Assembly (NCBI GenBank): GCA_937927845.1
Contig: CALFXE010000097.1
Coordinates: forward strand, 1 to 16,271
Length of the DNA: 16,271 bases
Direction: 5' to 3'
DNA from: an uncultured Paludibacter sp.
Lineage (GTDB): Bacteria > Bacteroidota > Bacteroidia > Bacteroidales > Paludibacteraceae
Shown piece by piece: positions 6,305 through 12,279 of the stretch (position 1 is its first letter; the number at the start of each line of letters is the position of its first letter). The translations under genes and the position numbers were made by a program. The notes below the pieces were generated by a model that was not told the origin of the DNA, searched no databases, and was given only the letters and a program-made list of their open reading frames with translations.

Positions 6305-6576
6305 TGTATTTTTCCTCCTTTTTTCAGTGCCGAATCCACTTCGTTGGCATAGAAAAATACCCGGCTTTTCAACTGATAATAAGGAATTTCGTTCCGATTT
6401 TTCAGTCCTTGCGCTGTGGCTGTTGAACAATTAAGGTAAGCGGCAAGTTCCCGAATTCCCCGAATTCTTTCGCCTTTGCTTACTTCCTTTTCCGGTTGTC
6501 CCTGTAAACTTCCTGCTATTGCGGCCCTAACTGCTTCGGTGATAGCCTGTTCGATTGTTTTTGTTTGATTTTCCAT
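6301..6576 (-). CDS. DUF3853-family HTH protein, regulator/excisionase candidate
   Basis: The 91-aa product has an N-terminal amphipathic helix (IEQAITEAVRAAIAGSLQ) and then a MerR/excisionase-type helix-turn-helix at about residues 40-75: IRGIRELAAYLNCSTATAQGLKNRNEIPYYQLKSRVFFYANEV. Proteins of this family lie next to RepA-like genes in many Bacteroidales integrative elements, where they are thought to act as excisionases or replication regulators. The stop overlaps the rep start (ATGA). Its promoter has an exact -7 box (6603-6610), and the 15-base motif TTTGTAAAACAATAC lies just upstream. The same motif lies at the int promoter, so this protein is the natural candidate to bind both (inference). 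Confidence 0.85.
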   Translation of the reverse strand: MENQTKTIEQAITEAVRAAIAGSLQGQPEKEVSKGERIRGIRELAAYLNCSTATAQGLKNRNEIPYYQLKSRVFFYANEVDSALKKGGKIQ

Positions 6577-6602
6577 TTTACAATAATTAATGATTTATAC
6601 CA

Positions 6603-6610
6603 CAAAGATA
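6603..6610 (-). promoter_or_regulatory. -7 box of the DUF3853-rep operon
   Basis: The minus strand reads TATCTTTG, an exact Bacteroidetes -7 match, 26 bases upstream of the start codon. The -33 region only offers a TATTG-like sequence. The 15-base repeat at 6636-6650 lies immediately upstream, where an activator or repressor could act. Confidence 0.65.
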
Positions 6611-6635
6611 ACACACAGAAAATCAACAATAAAAC

Positions 6636-6650
6636 TTTGTAAAACAATAC
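6636..6650 (+). repeat. TTTGTAAAACAATAC motif upstream of the DUF3853 gene
   Basis: This 15-base sequence is identical to 8912-8926 at the int promoter. It is followed by the related sequences TTTGTAATTTGAATATATTG and a tandem ATATTGTA pair (to about 6684). It is a candidate operator or Xis site linking control of the rep and int modules. Confidence 0.5.
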
Positions 6651-6717
6651 TTTTGTAATTTGAATATATTGTAAAATATATTGTACAAGTAACAGAATAA
6701 CAGGCATATAGGCGTAT

Positions 6718-6748
6718 AAAATAAAAGCCAAACATTTAGTCCGGCTTT
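6718..6748 (-). terminator. Terminator after the int-orf249 transcript
   Basis: On the minus strand AAAGCC (6743-6748) pairs with GGCTTT (6724-6729), followed by TTATTTTAT. It sits 26 bases past the stop of the 249-aa gene. A second hairpin (GGGCTG/CAGCCC, about 6762-6780) overlaps that stop but has no U-run. Confidence 0.55.
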
Positions 6749-6773
6749 GTTGGTTGTTTTAGGGCTGCTTTAT

Positions 6774-7523
6774 TCAGCCCAGCGAATCGAAAAGCAAATC
6801 TATTTCCCTGATTATTTCCGATTTTAGTTTCGCTTGCCCGTAGTTCTGCAGGTAGGAATTCACCTTTTCAACCTGCACGCCATCGAAAAAGCAAATCGCT
6901 GTCCTGATATTTTTATTTTTGTCCCCGAAGTCCACGCCCAGCCGTTTCAGGAAATGAACCAGCGTTACACCGGAAAAATTACCTTTATGTTTTGCGTTCC
7001 ACTTTAATACCCCTGTCGGCTCTTCACCATCGACAAGTTGAGAAAAAGCTGCAACATCACCACCCAAAAAACCATGTTCAGAAAAAACCTGCCAAATTTG
7101 TTTTTTCCTGTCGGTTGGTATTACCCCATCAACCACCACCACTTTTTTAGCATCAGGAATTATTTTCATAGGTAAGGGCTTTTCTCTTACCTCTTGCCGT
7201 TCCCCCGCCACTGAAAAGAATTTTTGCCAATCAGAAAAGAAACTAAAAAATTCAATCCCGAAGTGAGAAAGTTCCCTGTAATAGCTAACCTTGCCAATGA
7301 ATTCTTTGGCTTGCTCCACCTCTGAGGATATTGGGCTTTGTAGCATCGAGCGGATTATACCCCTTGCCCACTCCATATTTTCAAGTAACTTGCCCAGTGT
7401 TTCAAGTGTTCGCTGCCATTCACCCTTGCCGATATTACCACCGACAAATTGCCGCCACTCCATGTTAACGAATATATTCTCACTGTCGGAAATGTATTCC
7501 TCTATTGTCCTGTATGTTTTCAT
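6774..7523 (-). CDS. Hypothetical protein (249 aa), coupled to integrase
   Basis: This soluble protein has no signal peptide or TM segment. Residues 1-105 are helical and aromatic-rich (GEWQRTLETLGKLLENMEWARGIIRSML, FGIEFFSFFSDWQKFF). A short charged linker follows. A C-terminal domain from about residue 122 (KKVVVVDGVIPTDRKKQIWQVFSEHGFLGGDVAAFSQLVDGEEPTGVLKWN) resembles the C-terminal domain seen in several uncharacterised Bacteroidales mobile-element proteins. Its start overlaps the integrase stop by four bases (ATGA), so both come from one message. The pairing suggests a role linked to integration or excision, or to the regulation of int, but no known recombination-directionality factor motif is visible. 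Function unknown. Confidence 0.8.
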   Translation of the reverse strand: MKTYRTIEEYISDSENIFVNMEWRQFVGGNIGKGEWQRTLETLGKLLENMEWARGIIRSMLQSPISSEVEQAKEFIGKVSYYRELSHFGIEFFSFFSDWQKFFSVAGERQEVREKPLPMKIIPDAKKVVVVDGVIPTDRKKQIWQVFSEHGFLGGDVAAFSQLVDGEEPTGVLKWNAKHKGNFSGVTLVHFLKRLGVDFGDKNKNIRTAICFFDGVQVEKVNSYLQNYGQAKLKSEIIREIDLLFDSLG

Positions 7524-8863
7524 ATTTTGGCAAGTATTAGTTTTAGTTCCTTTGCGCTTAATTCTTTCAACCTTTCCAGCAAATCGCTATTGCTGTCGGC
7601 TTCAGGGTCGACAAATAATAGTCCGTTTATCCGTGCCCGACGTTTTGGACTTATTTTGCCCTGATAGCCCCGAAGTACATTTTTACTGTCGCTGTGTCCT
7701 ACCATGCCATCAATAAACGCATCAGATATGCCGTGCCATGTTAATGTAGTTATATAGCTATTACGGGCTGTTGATGCAGTAGCGGGCTTTATATGCAGTT
7801 CTGCACACACTGTCTGCATACCTTTTCTGATTGCAGCATTAAAATCGTGTACACGGTTTGTTACGGCTGTTTCGGTTTCTGCACCCAAAAGTATTTGAGG
7901 AAAAACAAGCTGTCCGAATTCACGTTTTGAAGCGTGCTTATCCAATAATCTTTGCAGTGCAGGTACAATAGGTATATGTACGGTTACAGGCTTTTTACTT
8001 GCCGTTTTTGAGCGTGTAAACAAAAACTCTACTTCCGTATCTCTTGGCCATTTTAACCCCGCTATATCCCGTAAATTTGCCCCGTTGCACAAGTAAAGAA
8101 TTATCCACCAGTCCGCCCAGTCCCCTGAATAATCCCGTATCTTTATAATATCCTCCACCATTAAAAAATCATCAGTACGCCTTTCGCCTTGTTTGATTGT
8201 CATTTTCGGAGTGTTGCGGATTATACCCTTTTGCTCCAGCTCCTTTAATACCGCCCGAAGTGCACGCATATACACGCTTCTACTTGCAGCACTCAGCCCG
8301 TTTTCCTGCATGGATTGTTCCCAGTCCTGTATAAGTTCCGCAGTTACATCTCTCGGCAAGATAGAAAGTTTCGAACCTGTTAGCTCCAGCCGCCTGGTTT
8401 CTTTGTCCCGTTCAGTTTTGCAGCCCAAAAACTTGTAAAAGCTCATAGCTGCACCCCGATATTGTTCCCGTGTTTTTTCTTTGAGCTTGCTATCCCTTAT
8501 TTCGTTCCAATGGTCAAGTAAAGTGCTTTTTGATACCGCCCCACGTTTACCGATTTCATTTTTCAGTACCTCCATTGAAAAGCGGTTTGAATTCATAAGC
8601 TCCCGAACCGTGTTTGATACCTTTTCATGGATAGGCTGTATTTGCCGTTTAATCTCGCTGTATTGCCCTTTGCCCTTATTAGCACGTACAACGCTTAAAT
8701 AATCCTCATAGGTTAATTTAGTGCCCGTTTGATAGTACCATGCTTTGCGGCTGTAAATAACCCTCACGGCAACCGGATAGACTTCATTTTGCTTTCGGGT
8801 GTCCAGCGTTGCGGTTACGAATACACCGGAAATGTTTTCTGAAAAAATAGGTTCGATTTTCAT
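7520..8863 (-). CDS. int: Tyrosine recombinase (integrase) of the element
   Basis: I start at the ATG at 8861-8863 (MKIEPIFSENISGVF), because the upstream frame runs through the 5' UTR repeats. The 447-aa protein has an N-terminal arm-binding domain (about 1-110), a SAM-like core-binding domain (about 112-225) and a C-terminal catalytic domain (from about 228). Visible catalytic features: the box I region LCNGANLRDIAGLKW, with N263 where Arg is usual; K286 in SKT; box II STARNSY, with S364 where His is usual and R367 present; MVGHSD (H390); and the nucleophile Y400 (RGY). Loss of the box I Arg is common in Bacteroidales integrases. The gene lies at the right end with its own consensus promoter, and acts on the tRNA-Asp att sites at 1413-1458 and 9024-9069. 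Confidence 0.95.
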   Translation of the reverse strand: MKIEPIFSENISGVFVTATLDTRKQNEVYPVAVRVIYSRKAWYYQTGTKLTYEDYLSVVRANKGKGQYSEIKRQIQPIHEKVSNTVRELMNSNRFSMEVLKNEIGKRGAVSKSTLLDHWNEIRDSKLKEKTREQYRGAAMSFYKFLGCKTERDKETRRLELTGSKLSILPRDVTAELIQDWEQSMQENGLSAASRSVYMRALRAVLKELEQKGIIRNTPKMTIKQGERRTDDFLMVEDIIKIRDYSGDWADWWIILYLCNGANLRDIAGLKWPRDTEVEFLFTRSKTASKKPVTVHIPIVPALQRLLDKHASKREFGQLVFPQILLGAETETAVTNRVHDFNAAIRKGMQTVCAELHIKPATASTARNSYITTLTWHGISDAFIDGMVGHSDSKNVLRGYQGKISPKRRARINGLLFVDPEADSNSDLLERLKELSAKELKLILAKI

Positions 8864-8879
8864 GCTATATTGTTTAAAT

Positions 8880-8911
8880 GTTTTCACCGGTGAAAACAAA
8901 GTGAAAACATA
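8880..8911. repeat. Right arm sites and palindrome in the int leader
   Basis: An 18-bp perfect palindrome built from GTTTTCACC and its complement (8880-8897) overlaps a 23-bp sequence (8889-8911) that is repeated exactly at 1508-1530. Together they give three GTGAAAAC units in 32 bases. They lie between the int transcription start (about 8919) and the int start codon, so integrase binding here could also repress its own gene (inference). Confidence 0.75.
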
Positions 8912-8926
8912 TTTGTAAAACAATAC
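8912..8926 (+). repeat. TTTGTAAAACAATAC motif overlapping the int promoter
   Basis: Identical over 15 bases to 6636-6650. It overlaps the last base of the int -7 box and the predicted start site, so a protein binding it should block int transcription. Confidence 0.5.
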
Positions 8927-8956
8927 AAAACTACAAAAAACAATTTACACTGCAAA
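8926..8956 (-). promoter_or_regulatory. Promoter of int
   Basis: On the minus strand, TTTG (8953-8956) is followed after exactly 19 bases by TAGTTTTG (8926-8933), a full match to TTTG-N19-TAnnTTTG. The predicted start is near 8919, giving a leader of about 56 bases that contains the arm sites. Confidence 0.85.
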
Positions 8957-9023
8957 ACATTGATATTAAATACTTTGCAATTATTTTTAAAACGGCAAAA
9001 AAACGCAAAAACACGAAAAAATA

Positions 9024-9069
9024 TGCCTGTCACGCAGGGGGTCGCGGGTTCGAGTCCCGTCCATACCGC
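9024..9069. repeat. attR: orphan 46-bp tRNA-Asp 3' half
   Basis: Perfect copy of 1413-1458 with no tRNA 5' half upstream. It marks the right junction between the element and the chromosome. Confidence 0.96.
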
Positions 9070-9125
9070 AAAGTACATTGACAATCAATGAATTGCGAAA
9101 TTAGTACACGAAAATGTACACAGAA

Positions 9126-9158
9126 AACGTTCAAAACATAGTTTTTGAGCGTTTTTTA
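9126..9158 (+). terminator. Original terminator of tRNA-Asp, displaced
   Basis: AACGTTCAAAA pairs with TTTTGAGCGTT around a short loop, then a T-run to 9157. It lies 57 bases past attR, where the tRNA transcript would have ended before the element inserted. The 9070-9125 stretch between attR and this hairpin holds nothing else I can identify. Confidence 0.75.
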
Positions 9159-9319
9159 TTCCTAATTATCTAAAAGAATGGATTGATAATTACGAAAGTA
9201 GCAGATTTACCCCTATAGATGAACGTACAGCCATTATAACCTCTGAGTATAATATGGGGCATATAAAAGAATGGCTTGCCAAAAACGTTCCGATTACTGC
9301 AATAGAAACAATAATCTAA
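9149..9319 (+). pseudogene. C-terminal remnant of an unknown mobile-element gene
   Basis: An open frame of 56 codons without a credible start ends in TAA at 9317-9319. It reads PNYLKEWIDNYESSRFTPI, DERTAIITSEYNMGHIKEW, LAKNVPITAIETII. It looks like the end of a folded, charged, helical protein, not random translation. It begins right after the tRNA terminator hairpin and stops 11 bases before the DUF3873 start, in the same direction. It is probably a neighbour of DUF3873 in the parental conjugative element. I do not recognise the family. Confidence 0.5.
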
Positions 9320-9330
9320 AAACAACAGGT

Positions 9331-9542
9331 ATGAATACAAATTCAATCAATGACAAAAATGGTTGTTCCACATGTGAAGAAGGGAAAGAGAACTATACAA
9401 TCTTTATTGCAGGTGCATTCAAAGGAACGGAATACTACCAATACGACTACCGCCATACAAACGGAGAAGTTTCTCTACTGTCGCCAAATCGTTGGAAAAA
9501 TGCTGAAAACAGCGTGATGAATGGCTTACAAAACTGGAGTAA
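9331..9542 (+). pseudogene. DUF3873 family gene, frameshifted with a nonsense codon
   Basis: The start MNTNSINDKNGCSTCEEGKENYTIF and the core YYQYDYRHTNGEV match the small DUF3873 proteins of CTnDOT-like elements. After GEV the frame is lost. Restoring one T in the run near 9470-9472 (GTTTCT to GTTTTCT) gives FSTVAKSLEKC, then TGA at 9504-9506 where an Arg-like codon is expected, then KQRDEWLTKLE and a stop at 9540-9542. So there are two independent lesions in about 70 codons. The uncorrected frame runs on to 9591 through the terminator, and that tail is spurious. Confidence 0.8.
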
Positions 9543-9572
9543 TGGAAGGCGGATTTTCCGCCATTACTTTTT
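9538..9572 (+). terminator. Terminator after the DUF3873 pseudogene
   Basis: AGTAAT and GGCGG pair with CCGCC and ATTACT around ATTTT with a small GGAA bulge, followed by TTTTT. It lies between convergent transcripts: the pseudogene on plus, the SIR2 operon on minus. Confidence 0.8.
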
Positions 9573-9639
9573 CCATGACTTTGCAAAATGACGGGGAGAA
9601 AAAGTAACAAAAAGCCTTATTGGTTGAGAAAATCACCCA

Positions 9640-10425
9640 TTATCGAAAAATTTTCTTTGATAAATCTTCTAATTTCATAAGATTCCAAAGTTCTGTTCCC
9701 AACAAAATACAACACAAAATACACAAGACTTTATATCCCCATATTGGAATGCAATCATAACTATTGAATAACAAAATAAAAATCATTGTTAACAAAGTTA
9801 GAATGACAGTTGCAAATGCCAGCCATTTAAAGCGATTTTCTTTCTTCTGCCAAAATTCATACTGAAAAAGAACATCTTGTATCGGTTGATATATATCTAC
9901 ATAAAAATCACCCGATACTTTTGCCAGCATATCTTTTGTCAATGGCATATCTTTGTACTTGGGAGATATTGATTCCAGATAATCCTTTGTTTGTCCACTA
10001 AGCATTTGTGCATGACGAGAGTCAAAATCTAAATACTTGTCAATGTAATTATGCTTTCCATCAATAAGATACCAGATATTGTTAATGGTTTTGCAAATTG
10101 AATCCAACTCTTTTGCTGTAAAATAGTCAGCAGGATAATCTTGCCCTGATATAATAGCTTTTCCTCCTAATCCTGCAACTTTCTCAACATCGTCTTTCAG
10201 CCTCTTTATATAATCAGAATCTTTAGTAATTTTAAAAGTGAAACAAGCTCTAAAAGAAGATATAAATTTCACATAACTACTAAAACTGTGAAAAAATGGA
10301 TTCATAACAAAATGAAATCGATCAGTTACGCTTCCAGCCACTTTTTGACTCTCTATGAAAATCACAAGGAATCCCCCTGTTAATAGAGCAGCAAGGATTG
10401 AAATTATAATACTCAATTCAGCCAT
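9640..10425 (-). CDS. Three-TM membrane protein, partner of the SIR2 protein
   Basis: The 261-aa product has an N-terminal TM (residues 4-24), a soluble middle of about 175 residues and a C-terminal TM pair (201-220 and 228-246) followed by a short polar tail. The middle part is helical and charged (DYIKRLKDDVEKVAGL, FTAKELDSICKTINNIWYLIDGKHNYIDKYLDFDSRHAQM). No enzymatic motif is seen. The start is only 4 bases after the SIR2 stop (TGA, TATT, ATG), so the genes are co-transcribed and probably translationally coupled. In two-gene defence systems, a membrane partner either senses infection or acts as a pore-forming effector; which one applies here is unknown. I recognise no named family. Confidence 0.85.
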   Translation of the reverse strand: MAELSIIISILAALLTGGFLVIFIESQKVAGSVTDRFHFVMNPFFHSFSSYVKFISSFRACFTFKITKDSDYIKRLKDDVEKVAGLGGKAIISGQDYPADYFTAKELDSICKTINNIWYLIDGKHNYIDKYLDFDSRHAQMLSGQTKDYLESISPKYKDMPLTKDMLAKVSGDFYVDIYQPIQDVLFQYEFWQKKENRFKWLAFATVILTLLTMIFILLFNSYDCIPIWGYKVLCILCCILLGTELWNLMKLEDLSKKIFR

Positions 10426-10429
10426 AATA

Positions 10430-12199
10430 TCAATACCTTATATTTTGTTTGTAAAATTCCTCTGCTTGGTCGAAAACTTTTTTGTATTCATCATAACTGC
10501 TACCAAACATACCTTGTTTAATTGGCTTCCATTCATTTTTAAGTTTGTTTGCACTATCGAAAAATATACTGTAAGGTTCTTCGCCATTCTGCCGCATCTT
10601 ATAGTCAAGTCTACTACGGAGAAATTGACCTGTAGGCACATAAAAGCGATCCAATATGTAACATTGGTTATATCCAAAGACAAGAGACTCCAAATGCTCC
10701 CATGTATAGAAAGTATTTTCGTATTCCGAGTCAACGATGAAACACCCTTTAAAATGAGAACGTAGCCTTTCAATAAGAATAAAGCTCCACGGATAATAGT
10801 AATTTGTTCCAGCCAAATGATTTAATGTATTGTAATCCCAGTGTATAGAACCAAGTAGATATAACAATGGCATTCTATGAAATCCCATAAAGTTTCCAGC
10901 AGGCACACTAAGACTCAATATTTTGTTTAATTCAGTAAAGCGTTCATATTTCACACATGCTACTCCTATTGTGTTCAACAGCAAAGTAGCACCTAAAGCA
11001 TGTAAGTATTGAGTACCATCAATATAACCTCCATTTTTGAAAGGCTTTGTACATAGTTTAACCAGAATATCCCCGAATGCTTCGATATGATATGTTTTGC
11101 CCCACCTTGCTGCGAGTATGGCTATATCAATCAAAGACTTAACCGCATTATGGTGTAATTCAAAATAAGCGGAAAATTGCTCTGGTGTGGTAGTGAAATT
11201 ATAATTGGCTTTAGCTATTATTTTATCATAAGCCTCAGTACCTAATTTCTCTATCAAGTCTGAATAGTCAATATTATACTGTTCTGATGATAAATATTTT
11301 TTTACTCTTGACGACATTACATCGTAATTCAAACGACGGCTTGTATTGCTTTGCTCCAATGCTGCAACTTGTTCGTAAATTTCAGTAAAGAGATCGTCTG
11401 CCTCCTTTATTAGCATAATCTCACCACGTCTGGATGCAGCTAATGTTTTCATAACATCACTTGCTTCTCCAACATTCGTAAAAAAAGAATTATAACGTGA
11501 AGATGATGAACCATTAATAATATCAACCAATCCTTTATCCCACGTTGCAGACCATCCACAGGTAATAAGACCATAATCCTCGAATATACGACTAACGTAA
11601 TTTTTCATTGCTTCGGGATAATTATCTAATTCTTCTGTCGTATTACGAAAGCGGCAGTCAATATAATCGCCATTTATCTTAATGATAGTAACAGTTTTAC
11701 CATGAACAATAGGAGTAGATTTCTCAATATCACTTTCATGGCATATCACTTGCGGGATAACATCCTCTGCTTCAAGTGCACGTTCAAGTAAACGGTCGAA
11801 ATTGGTTGTGAGAATTACACGAATATAACCATCCTTAGCTAACTTAGCTATCGCTTGGTGTGCCTTCGTTGGTTTCTTCCATCCTAATTCCCTTTCTTCA
11901 TCTGTTGATTCAAAGAATCCTCTCATCAACTGCACACGCTCAGTCGGTTCTTTAACCAATTCTTCCAGCAAGGATGAATAGTTTGCCGAATCTCCATATT
12001 TATCTTTATACCATTGATGCCAATCTTCTATATCGGCAACACCTTGAGTACAGGCTAATTGTTTTATTAGCATATTCTCGACCTCCCATCCTGATGGAAT
12101 ATGTGCAGGCCGAGAAATGCCAGCACCAAGCAAAAGAGCATAAGCACCTTTGTTGCTATACATTGAGAATGCCAATGTGGTAAGTCTTTCTATTCCCAT
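10430..12199 (-). CDS. SIR2-domain protein, candidate NADase defence effector
   Basis: The start is MGIERLTTLAF at 12197-12199. The earlier ATG at 12236-12238 lies inside the promoter, upstream of the predicted transcription start. The 589-aa protein carries an N-terminal SIR2-like NAD-binding domain: LLLGAGISRP (GAGIS 25-29), VILTTNFDRLLERAL (131-135), IIKINGDYIDCRFRNTTEEL (174-178) and GWSATWD (215-221). The usual catalytic histidine of the (H)GD motif is Asn176 here. Residues about 250-589 are a helical domain without recognised motifs, perhaps sensing or oligomerising. SIR2 proteins of this sort in defence islands deplete NAD+ on phage infection (established for ThsA, DSR and SIR2-pAgo systems). 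That role here is inferred from family and context. Confidence 0.88.
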   Translation of the reverse strand: MGIERLTTLAFSMYSNKGAYALLLGAGISRPAHIPSGWEVENMLIKQLACTQGVADIEDWHQWYKDKYGDSANYSSLLEELVKEPTERVQLMRGFFESTDEERELGWKKPTKAHQAIAKLAKDGYIRVILTTNFDRLLERALEAEDVIPQVICHESDIEKSTPIVHGKTVTIIKINGDYIDCRFRNTTEELDNYPEAMKNYVSRIFEDYGLITCGWSATWDKGLVDIINGSSSSRYNSFFTNVGEASDVMKTLAASRRGEIMLIKEADDLFTEIYEQVAALEQSNTSRRLNYDVMSSRVKKYLSSEQYNIDYSDLIEKLGTEAYDKIIAKANYNFTTTPEQFSAYFELHHNAVKSLIDIAILAARWGKTYHIEAFGDILVKLCTKPFKNGGYIDGTQYLHALGATLLLNTIGVACVKYERFTELNKILSLSVPAGNFMGFHRMPLLYLLGSIHWDYNTLNHLAGTNYYYPWSFILIERLRSHFKGCFIVDSEYENTFYTWEHLESLVFGYNQCYILDRFYVPTGQFLRSRLDYKMRQNGEEPYSIFFDSANKLKNEWKPIKQGMFGSSYDEYKKVFDQAEEFYKQNIRY

Positions 12200-12225
12200 T
12201 ATTGTTTTTGATTTTAATCTGTTTG

Positions 12226-12256
12226 CAAAATTACTCATAAAATAATGCTTATCAAA
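12226..12256 (-). promoter_or_regulatory. Promoter of the SIR2 operon
   Basis: On the minus strand TTTG (12253-12256), a 19-base spacer and TAATTTTG (12226-12233) match the Bacteroidetes consensus fully. The predicted start near 12219 gives a leader of about 20 bases before the ATG at 12199. It shows that the operon does not depend on conjugative-element transcription. Confidence 0.85.
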
Positions 12257-12279
12257 ATCGTATATTATATGTTTTTCAA

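Larger units (their letters stand above)
1413..9069. mobile_element. Integrated element in tRNA-Asp, satellite-like
   Basis: The interval is bounded by 46-bp perfect direct repeats: the tRNA-Asp 3' half, and an orphan copy at 9024-9069 that lacks a tRNA 5' half. A tyrosine integrase gene lies next to the right end, with arm-type repeats near both ends. The 7.6 kb hold integrase, an unknown gene, a DUF3853 regulator, a RepA-like ATPase, an iteron region, a 92-aa unknown, a TerS-like gene and four cargo genes, all on the minus strand. There is no relaxase, coupling protein, toprim primase or structural gene. NBU-type mobilizable elements share int, DUF3853-like and RepA-like modules but normally carry a mob gene. 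The absence of mob together with a TerS-like gene fits a phage satellite better (inference). Confidence 0.93.

Noticed and set aside
6762..6780. GGGCTG/CAGCCC hairpin as a terminator
   Set aside because: There is no T-run on either strand; the hairpin at 6724-6748 is the better terminator.
1413..9069. NBU-type mobilizable transposon
   Set aside because: Integrase, DUF3853 and RepA modules fit, but no relaxase, primase or recognisable oriT was found. Kept only as the main alternative.
10355..10773. Plus- and minus-strand open frames overlapping the SIR2 3' end
   Set aside because: They are shadows of two well-supported coding frames (SIR2 and its membrane partner).
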